DNA of 33,076 nt from Clostridia bacterium (GTDB lineage Bacteria > Bacillota > Clostridia > Christensenellales > Aristaeellaceae), in NCBI GenBank assembly GCA_016296675.1, contig JAEDIV010000006.1, forward strand, positions 1-33,076, read 5' to 3'. Numbering within the stretch: the stretch's first letter is position 1; each line of letters starts with the position of its first letter. A model generated the notes under the pieces. The model saw only the letters and a list, made by a program, of their open reading frames with translations. It was not told the origin of the DNA and did no database searches. The translations under genes were made by a program, and so were the position numbers. This document shows, piece by piece, positions 24,735 to 32,883 of the stretch.

Positions 24735-26042
24735 ATGCAGAAACAATTTTCGCGTACACTTCCCGTGCACATTGAAACGGATATATTTATTGCCGGCGGC
24801 GGCCCTGCCGGCGTTGCGGCTGCGCTTGCGGCTTCAAGGCTTGGAAAAAAAGTGTATCTTGCAGAAGCCGGCGGTATGTTTGGTGGCGCAGGAACAGCGG
24901 GGCTTGTGCCAACCTTCTGCCCGTTTGATGACGGTATTAACGTAGTTGCGGACGGCATCGGCTATGAAATCCGTAAAAAAATATCCAAAGATACGCCGCT
25001 GTTCACCTACGGAACACCGATTCGCGTTGAAGAGCTCAAATGCGTATATGATGAGTTGATGTCTTCTTCATCGGCGGAGTTCACATTTTTTACGCCCGTA
25101 GTGGACGCAGTTTCCCAAAACGGCAGAATTGAATACGTTGTCCTTTCCGGGAAGAAAGGTCTTTTCGCTGCGAAGGCAAAAATATACATTGACTGCACAG
25201 GCGACGGTAATCTGTGCGCGTTTGCGGGCGCGGAATTTGAAATTGGCGATGAAAACGGAAATGTGCAGCCTGGAACATTGTGCTCTCTGTGGGCGGATGT
25301 AGACCTTAAAAAGCGCACGTTTACCGATGACAGCCGTCTGGAGGATGCGTTCCGCGACGGTGTGTTCAGTTATGAAGACAGGCATCTTCCCGGCATGTTC
25401 GGGCCGGACGATGACAGTGGTTACGGCGGCGGAAATCTTGGTCATACGAGAAATCTGGATCCGTTAGACGAGGGAAGTATTACGAGAGAAATGCTTACGC
25501 TCAGAAAAACCATGCCGGAGTTTGAAAAGTATTACAAAGAGTATCTGATCGGCTTTGAGAACATGAAGCTTATGAAAACCGCAGATGTTCTCGGGATTCG
25601 CGAATCCAGAAGAATCGTTTGCGATTACATGCTGAATGTGGATGACTTTCTTGCAAGACGCGTATTTGAGGATGAAATTGGCCGCTACTGCTATCCCATT
25701 GACCTTCATGTCAAGGCTAACGACAAGGAGAGATACGAAAAGTTTTGGTCGGAGTTTACCGAGAAATATCGTTACAAACCCGGCGAATCCTATGGTATTC
25801 CGTTCAGAAGCCTGTGCCCCAAAGGGTTTGACAACCTCCTTGTTGCAGGTAGATGCGTAGGTACGGATCGTAAGATGCTGGCATCATTGAGAGTTATGCC
25901 CGGCTGCTTTATTACCGGACAGGCAGCAGGCGCAGCGGCAGCGGTCTCTTGCGAAAAAGAGGATATCCGCTCCTCAGACATCAAGGAAATTCAGAGTGGA
26001 CTTAAAAAGTTAGGCGCGTATCTTCCGAATGCAAAAGTATAA
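24735..26042 (+). CDS. FAD-dependent oxidoreductase (FAD_oxidored family), copy 1
   Basis: A 435-residue flavoprotein. The Rossmann FAD fold begins at about residue 17 (DIFIAGGGPAGVAAALAASR) and ends in an acidic residue that binds ribose (YLAEAGG). The second FAD motif is IDCTGDGNLCAFAGAE. The C-terminal part has GIRESRRI and LLVAGRCVGTDRKM...GCFITGQAAGAAAA. These fit the PF12831-type family, commonly found beside glycosidases but with unknown reactions. There is no signal peptide. The start has GGGGAGG upstream. A paralogue lies at 29533-30999. A sugar-oxidising role is inference from context. Confidence 0.85.
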   Translation: MQKQFSRTLPVHIETDIFIAGGGPAGVAAALAASRLGKKVYLAEAGGMFGGAGTAGLVPTFCPFDDGINVVADGIGYEIRKKISKDTPLFTYGTPIRVEELKCVYDELMSSSSAEFTFFTPVVDAVSQNGRIEYVVLSGKKGLFAAKAKIYIDCTGDGNLCAFAGAEFEIGDENGNVQPGTLCSLWADVDLKKRTFTDDSRLEDAFRDGVFSYEDRHLPGMFGPDDDSGYGGGNLGHTRNLDPLDEGSITREMLTLRKTMPEFEKYYKEYLIGFENMKLMKTADVLGIRESRRIVCDYMLNVDDFLARRVFEDEIGRYCYPIDLHVKANDKERYEKFWSEFTEKYRYKPGESYGIPFRSLCPKGFDNLLVAGRCVGTDRKMLASLRVMPGCFITGQAAGAAAAVSCEKEDIRSSDIKEIQSGLKKLGAYLPNAKV

Positions 26043-26109
26043 ATCCGAATTGTGTTTTGCAACTAACGGGTTTAAAACATGCGAGCTGACACGTTAAGGA
26101 GGTAAGCAA

Positions 26110-28614
26110 ATGCTGAGAATTTCAGAAATGTTTATCGATTCAAAATCGATTCGAGACGATATCAGAAGTCATGTAAGCGCGGGTTCCCGACCTGAATTAT
26201 CATGGAGCGTTGTATCGGATAAGGAATGCAACGAACAAACGGCATTCAGGATCAAAATCGGAAACAATGACCTTGGCTGGATTGAGTCAGAAAGCCAAAG
26301 TTATACAGTCGATGAGGGAATGTTAAAAGAGGGAGGATATGCCGATATCGTCCTGACTATAAAGGATCGTTACGGAGAAACAAGCGCCCCATTCAGTACG
26401 AGAATTTATAATGGCAACAGGACATGGGACATTCCGTGGATTGGCATAAGTGACGAAAGTACGAAACCCATCTATTTTAAAAAGGAGTTTGTCTTACCTG
26501 CGAATGTATGTAACGCACGCTTATACTATTGCGGACTTGGCTATGCAACCGTATATTTGAATGGCAAGCGTTTAGATGACGCATGGCTTGATCCTGCATT
26601 TACAGATTACAGTAAGCGAGTTGAGTATGTCTATATACCGGAAGTAAAGCAAAATCTGATTTCCGGAAGCAATACAATTGAAGTAGTCGTGGCGGCAGGC
26701 TGGCGCGGTAATAGAATGCCGCTTCCTCCGCAGAACATATGCAATATCTTTGGTCCGCTTCTACTTTCATTGTCACTGGAATGCCTGTTCGATGATGCGT
26801 CTGAAGTCAATATTCACAGCGATGAATCCTGGCAGGCCGGATATGGTCCGATAAGCGACGCGGGATTGTTCAGCGGTGAAGTGTACAACGCAAACATCAA
26901 TGAATTTGATGAAAAAATGAATGTTGTGCTTCTGCAAGGTCCTGGAGGAAGGATGGTCCCTTCCACCTTACAGCCGATTAAGAAAATGGCGTCCCACAGA
27001 CCGATTGCAGTTTGGAATGACGGAGAAGACGCCTGTGTTCTTGATTTTGGAAAAAACATTGCAGGCATATTATCCGTACCTCTGCTGCATGGCGAACAAG
27101 GCGACAGAGTTATACTTACCCACACCGAAGAAATTACAGAAGATGGACACCTTTTCCGCGACACACTTCGTGGTGCAACAGCCTGTGATGAGTATATTTT
27201 CTCCGGAGATGCTCGGGACCTGAAACAATGGACGCCGGAGTTTACCTATCATGGATTTAGATATGCGCGAATTGAAGGTGTGAGGTTCGTTGATGATCTA
27301 TATAATGTAGAAGCAATCGAACTTAGAAACGAAACGGACAAAAAGACAAGCTTCAAATGTGGAAATGCATTAATTAATGCGATTCACGACATTTGCGTTG
27401 CGACTGAAAAAGCAAACCAGCATTCGATATTTACTGATTGCCCGCAACGTGATGAACGAATGGGATGGATGAACGACGCCACGGTCAGATTCGAGTTTAC
27501 TCCGTATATTACAGATACCAGTGCATTTTTTCCGAAGATGATTCGAGATGTTATGGATACTCAAACACCTGAAGGGGCTATAGGATGTACTGCGCCTTTC
27601 CTTTGGGGCAATATTCCTGCGGATCCTGTTTGCTCTGCATATATCGTTGCAGGTATGCAATCATATTTACAGAATGGAGATACAAAGATCATCAAAGAAG
27701 CTTATCCGTCATGGGTAAAGTGGGAAGAATATCTGTTATCCAGAAGCGAAAACTATATCGTTGACTATAGCTATTATGGAGATTGGGCGGGTCCTGTAGA
27801 TTGTTGTGTACCTGAACCCAATGATATTCCCGGTGCCAGATCTGCTGTAACTCCTGGAATCTATATGTCAACTTGCTATTCTTATTTGAATGCGAAAATG
27901 CTGTCCGGATTTGCTGACATATTGGGCTTGGCAGAAGATAAGGAAAAATATGAAGCACTGTCGGATAGAATAAAAACTGCCATTGTCGACAAATGGTATC
28001 AGACCGACGGCTCATTTGCTACCGGTTCTCAGGGATGTTTAGCATTTGCATTGTATTTAGGCATATCTCCTCAACCGGAACTCACAGCAATGAAACTGCA
28101 TGAGGCGCTAGTAGCATCGGGCTCTAAGCTCACTACGGGAAATCTATGTTCCAGATACATACTGGATGCATTGACAGAACATGGTTATGTTGAGGATGCC
28201 TGGAAGCTAATGACACGAACCGAATATCCTTCGCTGGGTTATATGATCAGCCAAGAGGCTACAACGGTGTGGGAACGATTTGAGCTTATGAAAAACAGCG
28301 CCATGAACTCACATAATCATCCCATGTATGCGGCGGCTGATTATTGGATGTTTGCTCATCTGGCCGGAGTAAAACCGATCGGTAAAGGATGGACGGAATG
28401 CGAAATTCATCCGTACATCCCGAATAATCTCAACAGCGCTCAGGCAAATATCGAAACACCTCTTGGAATGGTCTGTGTCAGATGGACAAAACGCTATGAA
28501 AAGATAAATTTGCAGGTGCAGATACCTTTCGGTATGAAAGCACGTATTCGATTTGGAGAGACGGACGAAAAAGTCGGCAGTGGATTCCACACATACGCAA
28601 TTAATTTATTATGA
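26110..28614 (+). CDS. GH78 family alpha-L-rhamnosidase
   Basis: An inverting glycosidase that removes alpha-L-rhamnose from plant glycosides or polysaccharides. It has 834 residues and no signal peptide. N-terminal beta-domains include PIYFKKEFVLP and LYYCGLGYATVYLNGKRL, usual for the family. The (alpha/alpha)6 catalytic domain carries the signature TDCPQRDERMGWMND, with acidic residues Asp443, Asp448, Glu449 and Asp456. The distal catalytic glutamate is in TTVWERFE (Glu722). The C-terminal beta-domain ends in a VRWTKRYEKINLQVQIPFGM segment. AAGGAGG precedes the ATG. Base composition seems lower in GC than the housekeeping genes upstream, as for the next two or three genes. Substrate is unknown. 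Confidence 0.92.
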   Translation: MLRISEMFIDSKSIRDDIRSHVSAGSRPELSWSVVSDKECNEQTAFRIKIGNNDLGWIESESQSYTVDEGMLKEGGYADIVLTIKDRYGETSAPFSTRIYNGNRTWDIPWIGISDESTKPIYFKKEFVLPANVCNARLYYCGLGYATVYLNGKRLDDAWLDPAFTDYSKRVEYVYIPEVKQNLISGSNTIEVVVAAGWRGNRMPLPPQNICNIFGPLLLSLSLECLFDDASEVNIHSDESWQAGYGPISDAGLFSGEVYNANINEFDEKMNVVLLQGPGGRMVPSTLQPIKKMASHRPIAVWNDGEDACVLDFGKNIAGILSVPLLHGEQGDRVILTHTEEITEDGHLFRDTLRGATACDEYIFSGDARDLKQWTPEFTYHGFRYARIEGVRFVDDLYNVEAIELRNETDKKTSFKCGNALINAIHDICVATEKANQHSIFTDCPQRDERMGWMNDATVRFEFTPYITDTSAFFPKMIRDVMDTQTPEGAIGCTAPFLWGNIPADPVCSAYIVAGMQSYLQNGDTKIIKEAYPSWVKWEEYLLSRSENYIVDYSYYGDWAGPVDCCVPEPNDIPGARSAVTPGIYMSTCYSYLNAKMLSGFADILGLAEDKEKYEALSDRIKTAIVDKWYQTDGSFATGSQGCLAFALYLGISPQPELTAMKLHEALVASGSKLTTGNLCSRYILDALTEHGYVEDAWKLMTRTEYPSLGYMISQEATTVWERFELMKNSAMNSHNHPMYAAADYWMFAHLAGVKPIGKGWTECEIHPYIPNNLNSAQANIETPLGMVCVRWTKRYEKINLQVQIPFGMKARIRFGETDEKVGSGFHTYAINLL

Positions 28615-28627
28615 TGGAGGCGATATC

Positions 28628-29233
28628 ATGAAAACTGTTAAGGACAAGCAATTACTGATGGCAGCAGACTTTGCCGGTTATCCTTTAAAGGAAGCCATCA
28701 AAGAGTATCTTGAGAAGAAAGGCTGGGTCATCACAGACATCGGAGTCAAAGCAGATTCCGATCCCAACGACACCGAGCTCATGTTCCATCGCATTGGACT
28801 GCGTGTGGGCTCAATGATTACTGAGAAAGAATTTGAGCGTGCGATGATCTTCTGTGGTACGGGTATGGGTATACATATCGCAGCAAGCAAGTGCCCTGGT
28901 GTACATGCAGGCGTTGTTGAGTCCGTGCCCGCTGCGTACCGTGCCATCACCGGAAACGGTGTCAATGTCCTGGCAATGGGCGCATTCTATGTAACGCCGG
29001 AACTCGGAAAACAGTGTGCAGATGCATATCTGTACAATGATTTCGGTAGTGGCTGGGAGTGGTGGCCTGATTTTGACAAATTCCACCAGATTGCGATTGA
29101 CGAGCTTAATTCCTTTAACTATGAGGAGTACAAAGCAAACGGTTTCAAGGTAAAACATCTTGACGACTGTGAATGTCAACTTTATGACAGGCCGGAAGGA
29201 CTCTCGCCCGCGCCGTTAATGGTTAAACGATAA
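28628..29233 (+). CDS. Divergent RpiB/LacA/LacB-type sugar-phosphate isomerase homologue
   Basis: A 201-residue protein of the RpiB/LacAB fold, which normally interconverts aldose and ketose phosphates. The catalytic cysteine is kept in FCGTGMGIHIAASK (Cys76). Canonical DHxG reads DFAG (residues 14-17), and canonical HND, with the ring-opening histidine, reads GNG (109-111). The usual GIRA is GVHA. The tail beyond about 150 (EWWPDFDKFHQIAIDELNSF and onward) is longer than in RpiB. ATG 28628 has GGAGG upstream. The longer frame starts inside the rhamnosidase gene. The reaction may differ from that of RpiB; fold assignment is good, function open. Confidence 0.78.
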   Translation: MKTVKDKQLLMAADFAGYPLKEAIKEYLEKKGWVITDIGVKADSDPNDTELMFHRIGLRVGSMITEKEFERAMIFCGTGMGIHIAASKCPGVHAGVVESVPAAYRAITGNGVNVLAMGAFYVTPELGKQCADAYLYNDFGSGWEWWPDFDKFHQIAIDELNSFNYEEYKANGFKVKHLDDCECQLYDRPEGLSPAPLMVKR

Positions 29234-29346
29234 GTTCAGTTCAAGCAGTGCATTGACTCCGAAAAGATTGGGAAACGTGAGCGTGAATGTTTGCTTTTGA
29301 TCAGAGACAACTATCCAAAGTATGTTTACGCACAGATGAGTTCATA
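29234..29346 (+). pseudogene. Remnant of an AAA/DUF4143 ATPase gene (C-terminal end)
   Basis: Directly after the isomerase stop, and in the same frame, the sequence translates to VQFKQCIDSEKIGKRERE, then CLLLIRDNYPKYVYAQMSS and a stop. This matches, as I recall it, the C-terminal end of ATPases with AAA_14 and DUF4143 domains, where a VQVSYSIDDEKT-like strand leads through REF..LL to DNYPKYV. Nothing of the ATPase domain is present, so it is a decayed or recombination-truncated fragment. The rest of the spacer to 29532 holds no gene that I can support. A TATAAT at 29510-29515 lacks a -35 and is too close to the next start. Confidence 0.55.
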
Positions 29347-29532
29347 GGTAGCAATAATGTGGGATCATCACCTTGCATGTTGCAGATCTTCTTTTGAGCG
29401 ATGTACAAATGAATTAATATCACAATGGTTGGATATACCACTGATAAGAGTTTCTGCGTACATCTAAGCGTCATACGGGACCATCTCCGTCAGCTAACAG
29501 ACAGTAGTTTATAATAGTAAATGGAGGAAGAT

Positions 29533-30999
29533 ATGAGTCAGAAAATTGAGCTGCCTATTGTTTCCGAAGTAATCTGTGATGTAGTTGTTGTTGGTGGTGG
29601 TCCTGCGGGTTTCGGCGCTGCGCTTTCGGCTGCAAGACATGGTATGAATGTTGTGCTAATGGACGAAGGCGGAATGTTAGGCGGTCTTTCCAGTTTAGGT
29701 CTTGTTGCGCCTATTTCTGCTGTATCGGATCGCTCCGGTAATGACTTCGGAGGTGTTGGGCGCGAATTAATAAACAATATATCAAAGCAAAGCAGTGATG
29801 CAGAAGCGCCTGAGGCAGAATATAGTAAACCATCTATGGTAGGCCTGGTAATGCTGGATATGCTTGTCAGAGCTGGCGTTCACGTTCATTTCTACACTAA
29901 GCTGGTATCGACAGAGCGAGAAGACAAGAGAATCACCAGTGTTATTGCTGCAACCAAATCTGGTCTTCGAAGATTTAAATCCCAGCAATTCATTGACTGC
30001 ACAGGAGATGGAGATCTGTTTGTTTCTGCCGGTGAGGAGTATGTATATGGCAGTGAGCCTGGAGTCTATGATCAGTTGTTTGATTTGGGTCTTGCACGCA
30101 TACATAATACAACCGATCAACTTACGATCCCGGATCCCGGTTCTGTTCAACCTTCTTCGGTAATGTTCACAGTTGGCGGCGTTATAGATAAAGATGGTTG
30201 GAGCTACTGTAATAAACGTTATACCTACCAGGACTTCGGTATTACAAGGAAAGACTTTGAAAACTTACCTTATGCCGGTTTAGTTGGCTTTGAAGAAGAC
30301 GGAGACAATCTTCCTCTTCCGCAAGGACGTTTTCTGTTCTTCAAGGGAGCAAGGCCTGGAGAATACACAATTAACATGTCGCGTGTAATCGGTGTCAATG
30401 GTGCAGATGCCGATTCGCTGAATAAAGGAACAATAGACGCTGAACTTCAAATCCTTCCGATTTTGGATATGCTGCGTCGATTTATGCCTGGATTTGAAAA
30501 TGCATACCTTATCCAGACCTCAATGCGCCTGGGTATTCGTGAAAGCAGAAGATTAGTGGGAAGGAAAGTACTTACAGGTGCTGACGTTGTGAAGTGCACG
30601 CCAATGGATAATGTTATCGCACATGGTTCCTATGGAATTGATATTCATGATCCTCGCGGAAAGTCCATGGCATTAGGTGGTCCTTTGCGCTGCAGCGCAT
30701 ACGATATACCGTATGATTCCTTGCTTCCAAAGAAGGCAAGCAACCTGTTTGTAGCAGGAAGGTGTATCAGTGTAGACCATGTTGCCCATGCTTCTACGCG
30801 TATTATCGGAACATGTATGCAAACAGGTCAGGCGGCAGGTACGGCTGCGGCAATGTGCATTCAGTCTGGCTTACAGGATTCTGGCGACCTAAATGTACGC
30901 TTACTGCAGCAAGAATTGATTGCAGACGGCGTACTTCTGCACGTTCCTGGTATTAACGACAGGAATATGGATCTTGTTGACCAAAACGCAATATGTTGA
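29533..30999 (+). CDS. FAD-dependent oxidoreductase (FAD_oxidored family), copy 2
   Basis: A 488-residue flavoprotein, a paralogue of the one at 24735-26042. The FAD fold is CDVVVVGGGPAGFGAALSAA, followed by VLMDEGGMLGG. The second motif is FIDCTGDGDLFVSAGEE. The C-terminal signatures are LGIRESRRLVGRK, NLFVAGRCISVDHVAHASTR and TGQAAGTAAAM. It has an extra internal stretch of about 50 residues compared with copy 1. ATG 29533 is chosen because GGAGGAAG lies just before it; an ATG at 29521 would overlap that site and has none of its own. No signal peptide. It is separated from the isomerase gene by about 300 bases that include a gene remnant. Confidence 0.84.
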   Translation: MSQKIELPIVSEVICDVVVVGGGPAGFGAALSAARHGMNVVLMDEGGMLGGLSSLGLVAPISAVSDRSGNDFGGVGRELINNISKQSSDAEAPEAEYSKPSMVGLVMLDMLVRAGVHVHFYTKLVSTEREDKRITSVIAATKSGLRRFKSQQFIDCTGDGDLFVSAGEEYVYGSEPGVYDQLFDLGLARIHNTTDQLTIPDPGSVQPSSVMFTVGGVIDKDGWSYCNKRYTYQDFGITRKDFENLPYAGLVGFEEDGDNLPLPQGRFLFFKGARPGEYTINMSRVIGVNGADADSLNKGTIDAELQILPILDMLRRFMPGFENAYLIQTSMRLGIRESRRLVGRKVLTGADVVKCTPMDNVIAHGSYGIDIHDPRGKSMALGGPLRCSAYDIPYDSLLPKKASNLFVAGRCISVDHVAHASTRIIGTCMQTGQAAGTAAAMCIQSGLQDSGDLNVRLLQQELIADGVLLHVPGINDRNMDLVDQNAIC

Positions 31000-31080
31000 T
31001 CCGAAGAACACATATTATATGCGTCAATTCGTTGTATCTATATTTGCTCATGCAAATCTGCAGTTCCTTTGGAGGCATTT

Positions 31081-32667
31081 ATGACACACTACATCGGCAT
31101 TGACATCGGCGGCACCAAATGCGCCGTTGTACTGGCAAGCGTAAATAAAGGCATCAACATTCTTGAGAAGATCCGCTTCGCATCCGAAGCCGAAAAAGGC
31201 CCGGAGCACATGCTGGGCTTGATCTATCAGGCCGTGGATGAACTCGCGTCCAAAGCAAAGATCGAAGCTATTGGCATTTCCTGCGGAGGCCCTCTGGACA
31301 GCCGCAAGGGCATCGTACTCTGTCCGCCCAACCTGCCAGGCTGGGTGAACATCCCTGTGGTTAAGCTGTTCACGGAGCGTTACGGCGTGCCTGCTTTCGT
31401 GCTCAACGACGCCAACGCCTGTGCACTGGTCGAGTGGAAACTGGGCGCAGGCCGTGGATGTGAGGACATGATCTTTCTCACCATGGGAACAGGAATGGGT
31501 GCGGGCGTCATCGCGGGCGGAAAACTGTTGATCGGCGCAAGCGACATGGCGGGTGAAGTTGGCCATCTGCGCCTTGCAGAAGACGGACCCGTAGGATTCG
31601 GTAAAGCCGGTTCCTTTGAAGGATTCACTTCAGGCGGCGGTATCGGACGATACGCAGTTTCTGTCACCGAAAAAATGATGTCCGAAGGTCACATTCCCGC
31701 ATGGATCCAGGACGGACACACAGAAAATGACATCTCAGCCAAGCTCATCGCGGACTACGCGCACGCAGGCGACAAGGACGCGCTTCGGATTTACGCTGAC
31801 ACAGGGCGCATGCTCGGCAAGGGTCTTGCTCTGCTCGTAGACGCGTTCAACCCCGAGAAGATTGTCATCGGCAGCATCTTCGTAAGATCCCGTGATCTTC
31901 TTATTTCTTCCATGGATGCGGAACTCAAAAAGCAAGCAATCCCCTTCTCCTACGACGCAGTTCAGGTCGTGCCCGCTGAAACCACGGAAAATCTGGGCGA
32001 CTATGCCGCAGTCATGACCGCGCTGTACAATCTCGGAATCGACCCGATGGCGGAAACCGGAGAAAGCAATGAAAAAGTACTCAAACACTATAACGGATTA
32101 TTTGAAAAGTACCCTAAACTGTCCTGCGTGAAGGAATCGCTCATGGATACCTACCTTGCTTTGCGCGACTGCTACGAAAAGGGCGGGAAACTGCTTCTTT
32201 GCGGAAACGGCGGTTCCTGCGCTGACTGCGAACACATCGTAGGCGAGCTAATGAAAGGCTTTTGGCTGAAGCGTCCCGTATCTGGCGGCGGCGTCATGGA
32301 TAAGCTTCAGGGTGCCCTGCCCGCCATCGCGCTAACTGGCCATACCGCGCTGTCTTCTGCCTTCACCAACGATTGCAATCCTCTCTACACCTATGCGCAG
32401 CAAACATTAGGCTATGGAAAGCCCGGTGATGTGCTTATCGGCATTTCGACTTCCGGCAATAGTGAAAATGTCTCCTATGCCGTAGAAGTAGCCCAAAAGC
32501 TTGGAATGAAGACCGTCGCCCTGACTGGCGGAAACGGCGGAAAACTCTGTGAGATGTGCGATATAGCCATTATCGCCCCCGGTTCCTGCCCTGCTGATGT
32601 CCAGGAAGGTCACCTGCCTATCTATCATGCCCTTTGCGGCATGCTGGAAGCACACTTTTTCGGGTAA
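31081..32667 (+). CDS. ROK-family sugar kinase fused to a GmhA-like SIS isomerase
   Basis: A 528-residue two-domain protein. Residues 1 to about 318 are a ROK kinase: the ATP motif DIGGTK (8-13), catalytic Asp110 in LNDANACALVEW, the TMGTGMGAG loop, and EVGHL with His162. The usual ROK zinc motif CGCGxxGCxE reads VGFGKAGSFE (171-180), with all three cysteines replaced. From about 330 there is a SIS domain like GmhA: LLLCGNGGSCADCEH, ISTSGNSENVSYA, with both GmhA catalytic positions kept (Glu389 in GELMKGFW, His511 in QEGHLPIYH). The start has TGGAGG upstream; an ATG 12 bases earlier overlaps that site. Phosphorylation followed by isomerisation of a released sugar such as mannose is my inference. 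Confidence 0.88.
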   Translation: MTHYIGIDIGGTKCAVVLASVNKGINILEKIRFASEAEKGPEHMLGLIYQAVDELASKAKIEAIGISCGGPLDSRKGIVLCPPNLPGWVNIPVVKLFTERYGVPAFVLNDANACALVEWKLGAGRGCEDMIFLTMGTGMGAGVIAGGKLLIGASDMAGEVGHLRLAEDGPVGFGKAGSFEGFTSGGGIGRYAVSVTEKMMSEGHIPAWIQDGHTENDISAKLIADYAHAGDKDALRIYADTGRMLGKGLALLVDAFNPEKIVIGSIFVRSRDLLISSMDAELKKQAIPFSYDAVQVVPAETTENLGDYAAVMTALYNLGIDPMAETGESNEKVLKHYNGLFEKYPKLSCVKESLMDTYLALRDCYEKGGKLLLCGNGGSCADCEHIVGELMKGFWLKRPVSGGGVMDKLQGALPAIALTGHTALSSAFTNDCNPLYTYAQQTLGYGKPGDVLIGISTSGNSENVSYAVEVAQKLGMKTVALTGGNGGKLCEMCDIAIIAPGSCPADVQEGHLPIYHALCGMLEAHFFG

Positions 32668-32841
32668 ACTAAAGAGTCACTATGATGTAAATGAATACAA
32701 AGTTGGAAGATCCGACAGGAGACTTTTGGGAAATGGCTTAGCTCGTGTTTAGAATGGGAACACCACTGCGGACTGGTCTTGCCAGGACTACAGTCTGAGC
32801 AAGGATACTTTCAACGAAGCATAAGAATCAGCAAAAAACAA
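32668..32841. other. Short spacer after the kinase-isomerase gene, possible gene remnant
   Basis: Holds no complete gene. One frame reads NGNTTADWSCQDYSLSKD then TFNEA and a stop, ending near 32822. It looks like a protein C-terminus but matches nothing I recognise. Confidence 0.25.
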
Positions 32842-32869
32842 GGAGAACCGTCCATCTGGGCGGTTCTCC
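32842..32869. terminator. Strong hairpin terminator between convergent genes
   Basis: GGAGAACCG and CGGTTCTCC (32842-32850 and 32861-32869) pair perfectly, with CCA/TGG pairing further in. On the minus strand it runs into TTGTTTTTT, a good terminator for the gene ending at 32884. On the plus strand the T-run is weaker, but it may also end the glycan operon. Confidence 0.82.
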
Positions 32870-32883
32870 TCTTTGATTATATC

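Noticed and set aside
29510..29515. TATAAT before the second flavoenzyme gene as a promoter
   Set aside because: No -35 box at 16-18 bases, and the start would fall within the ribosome binding site of the gene.
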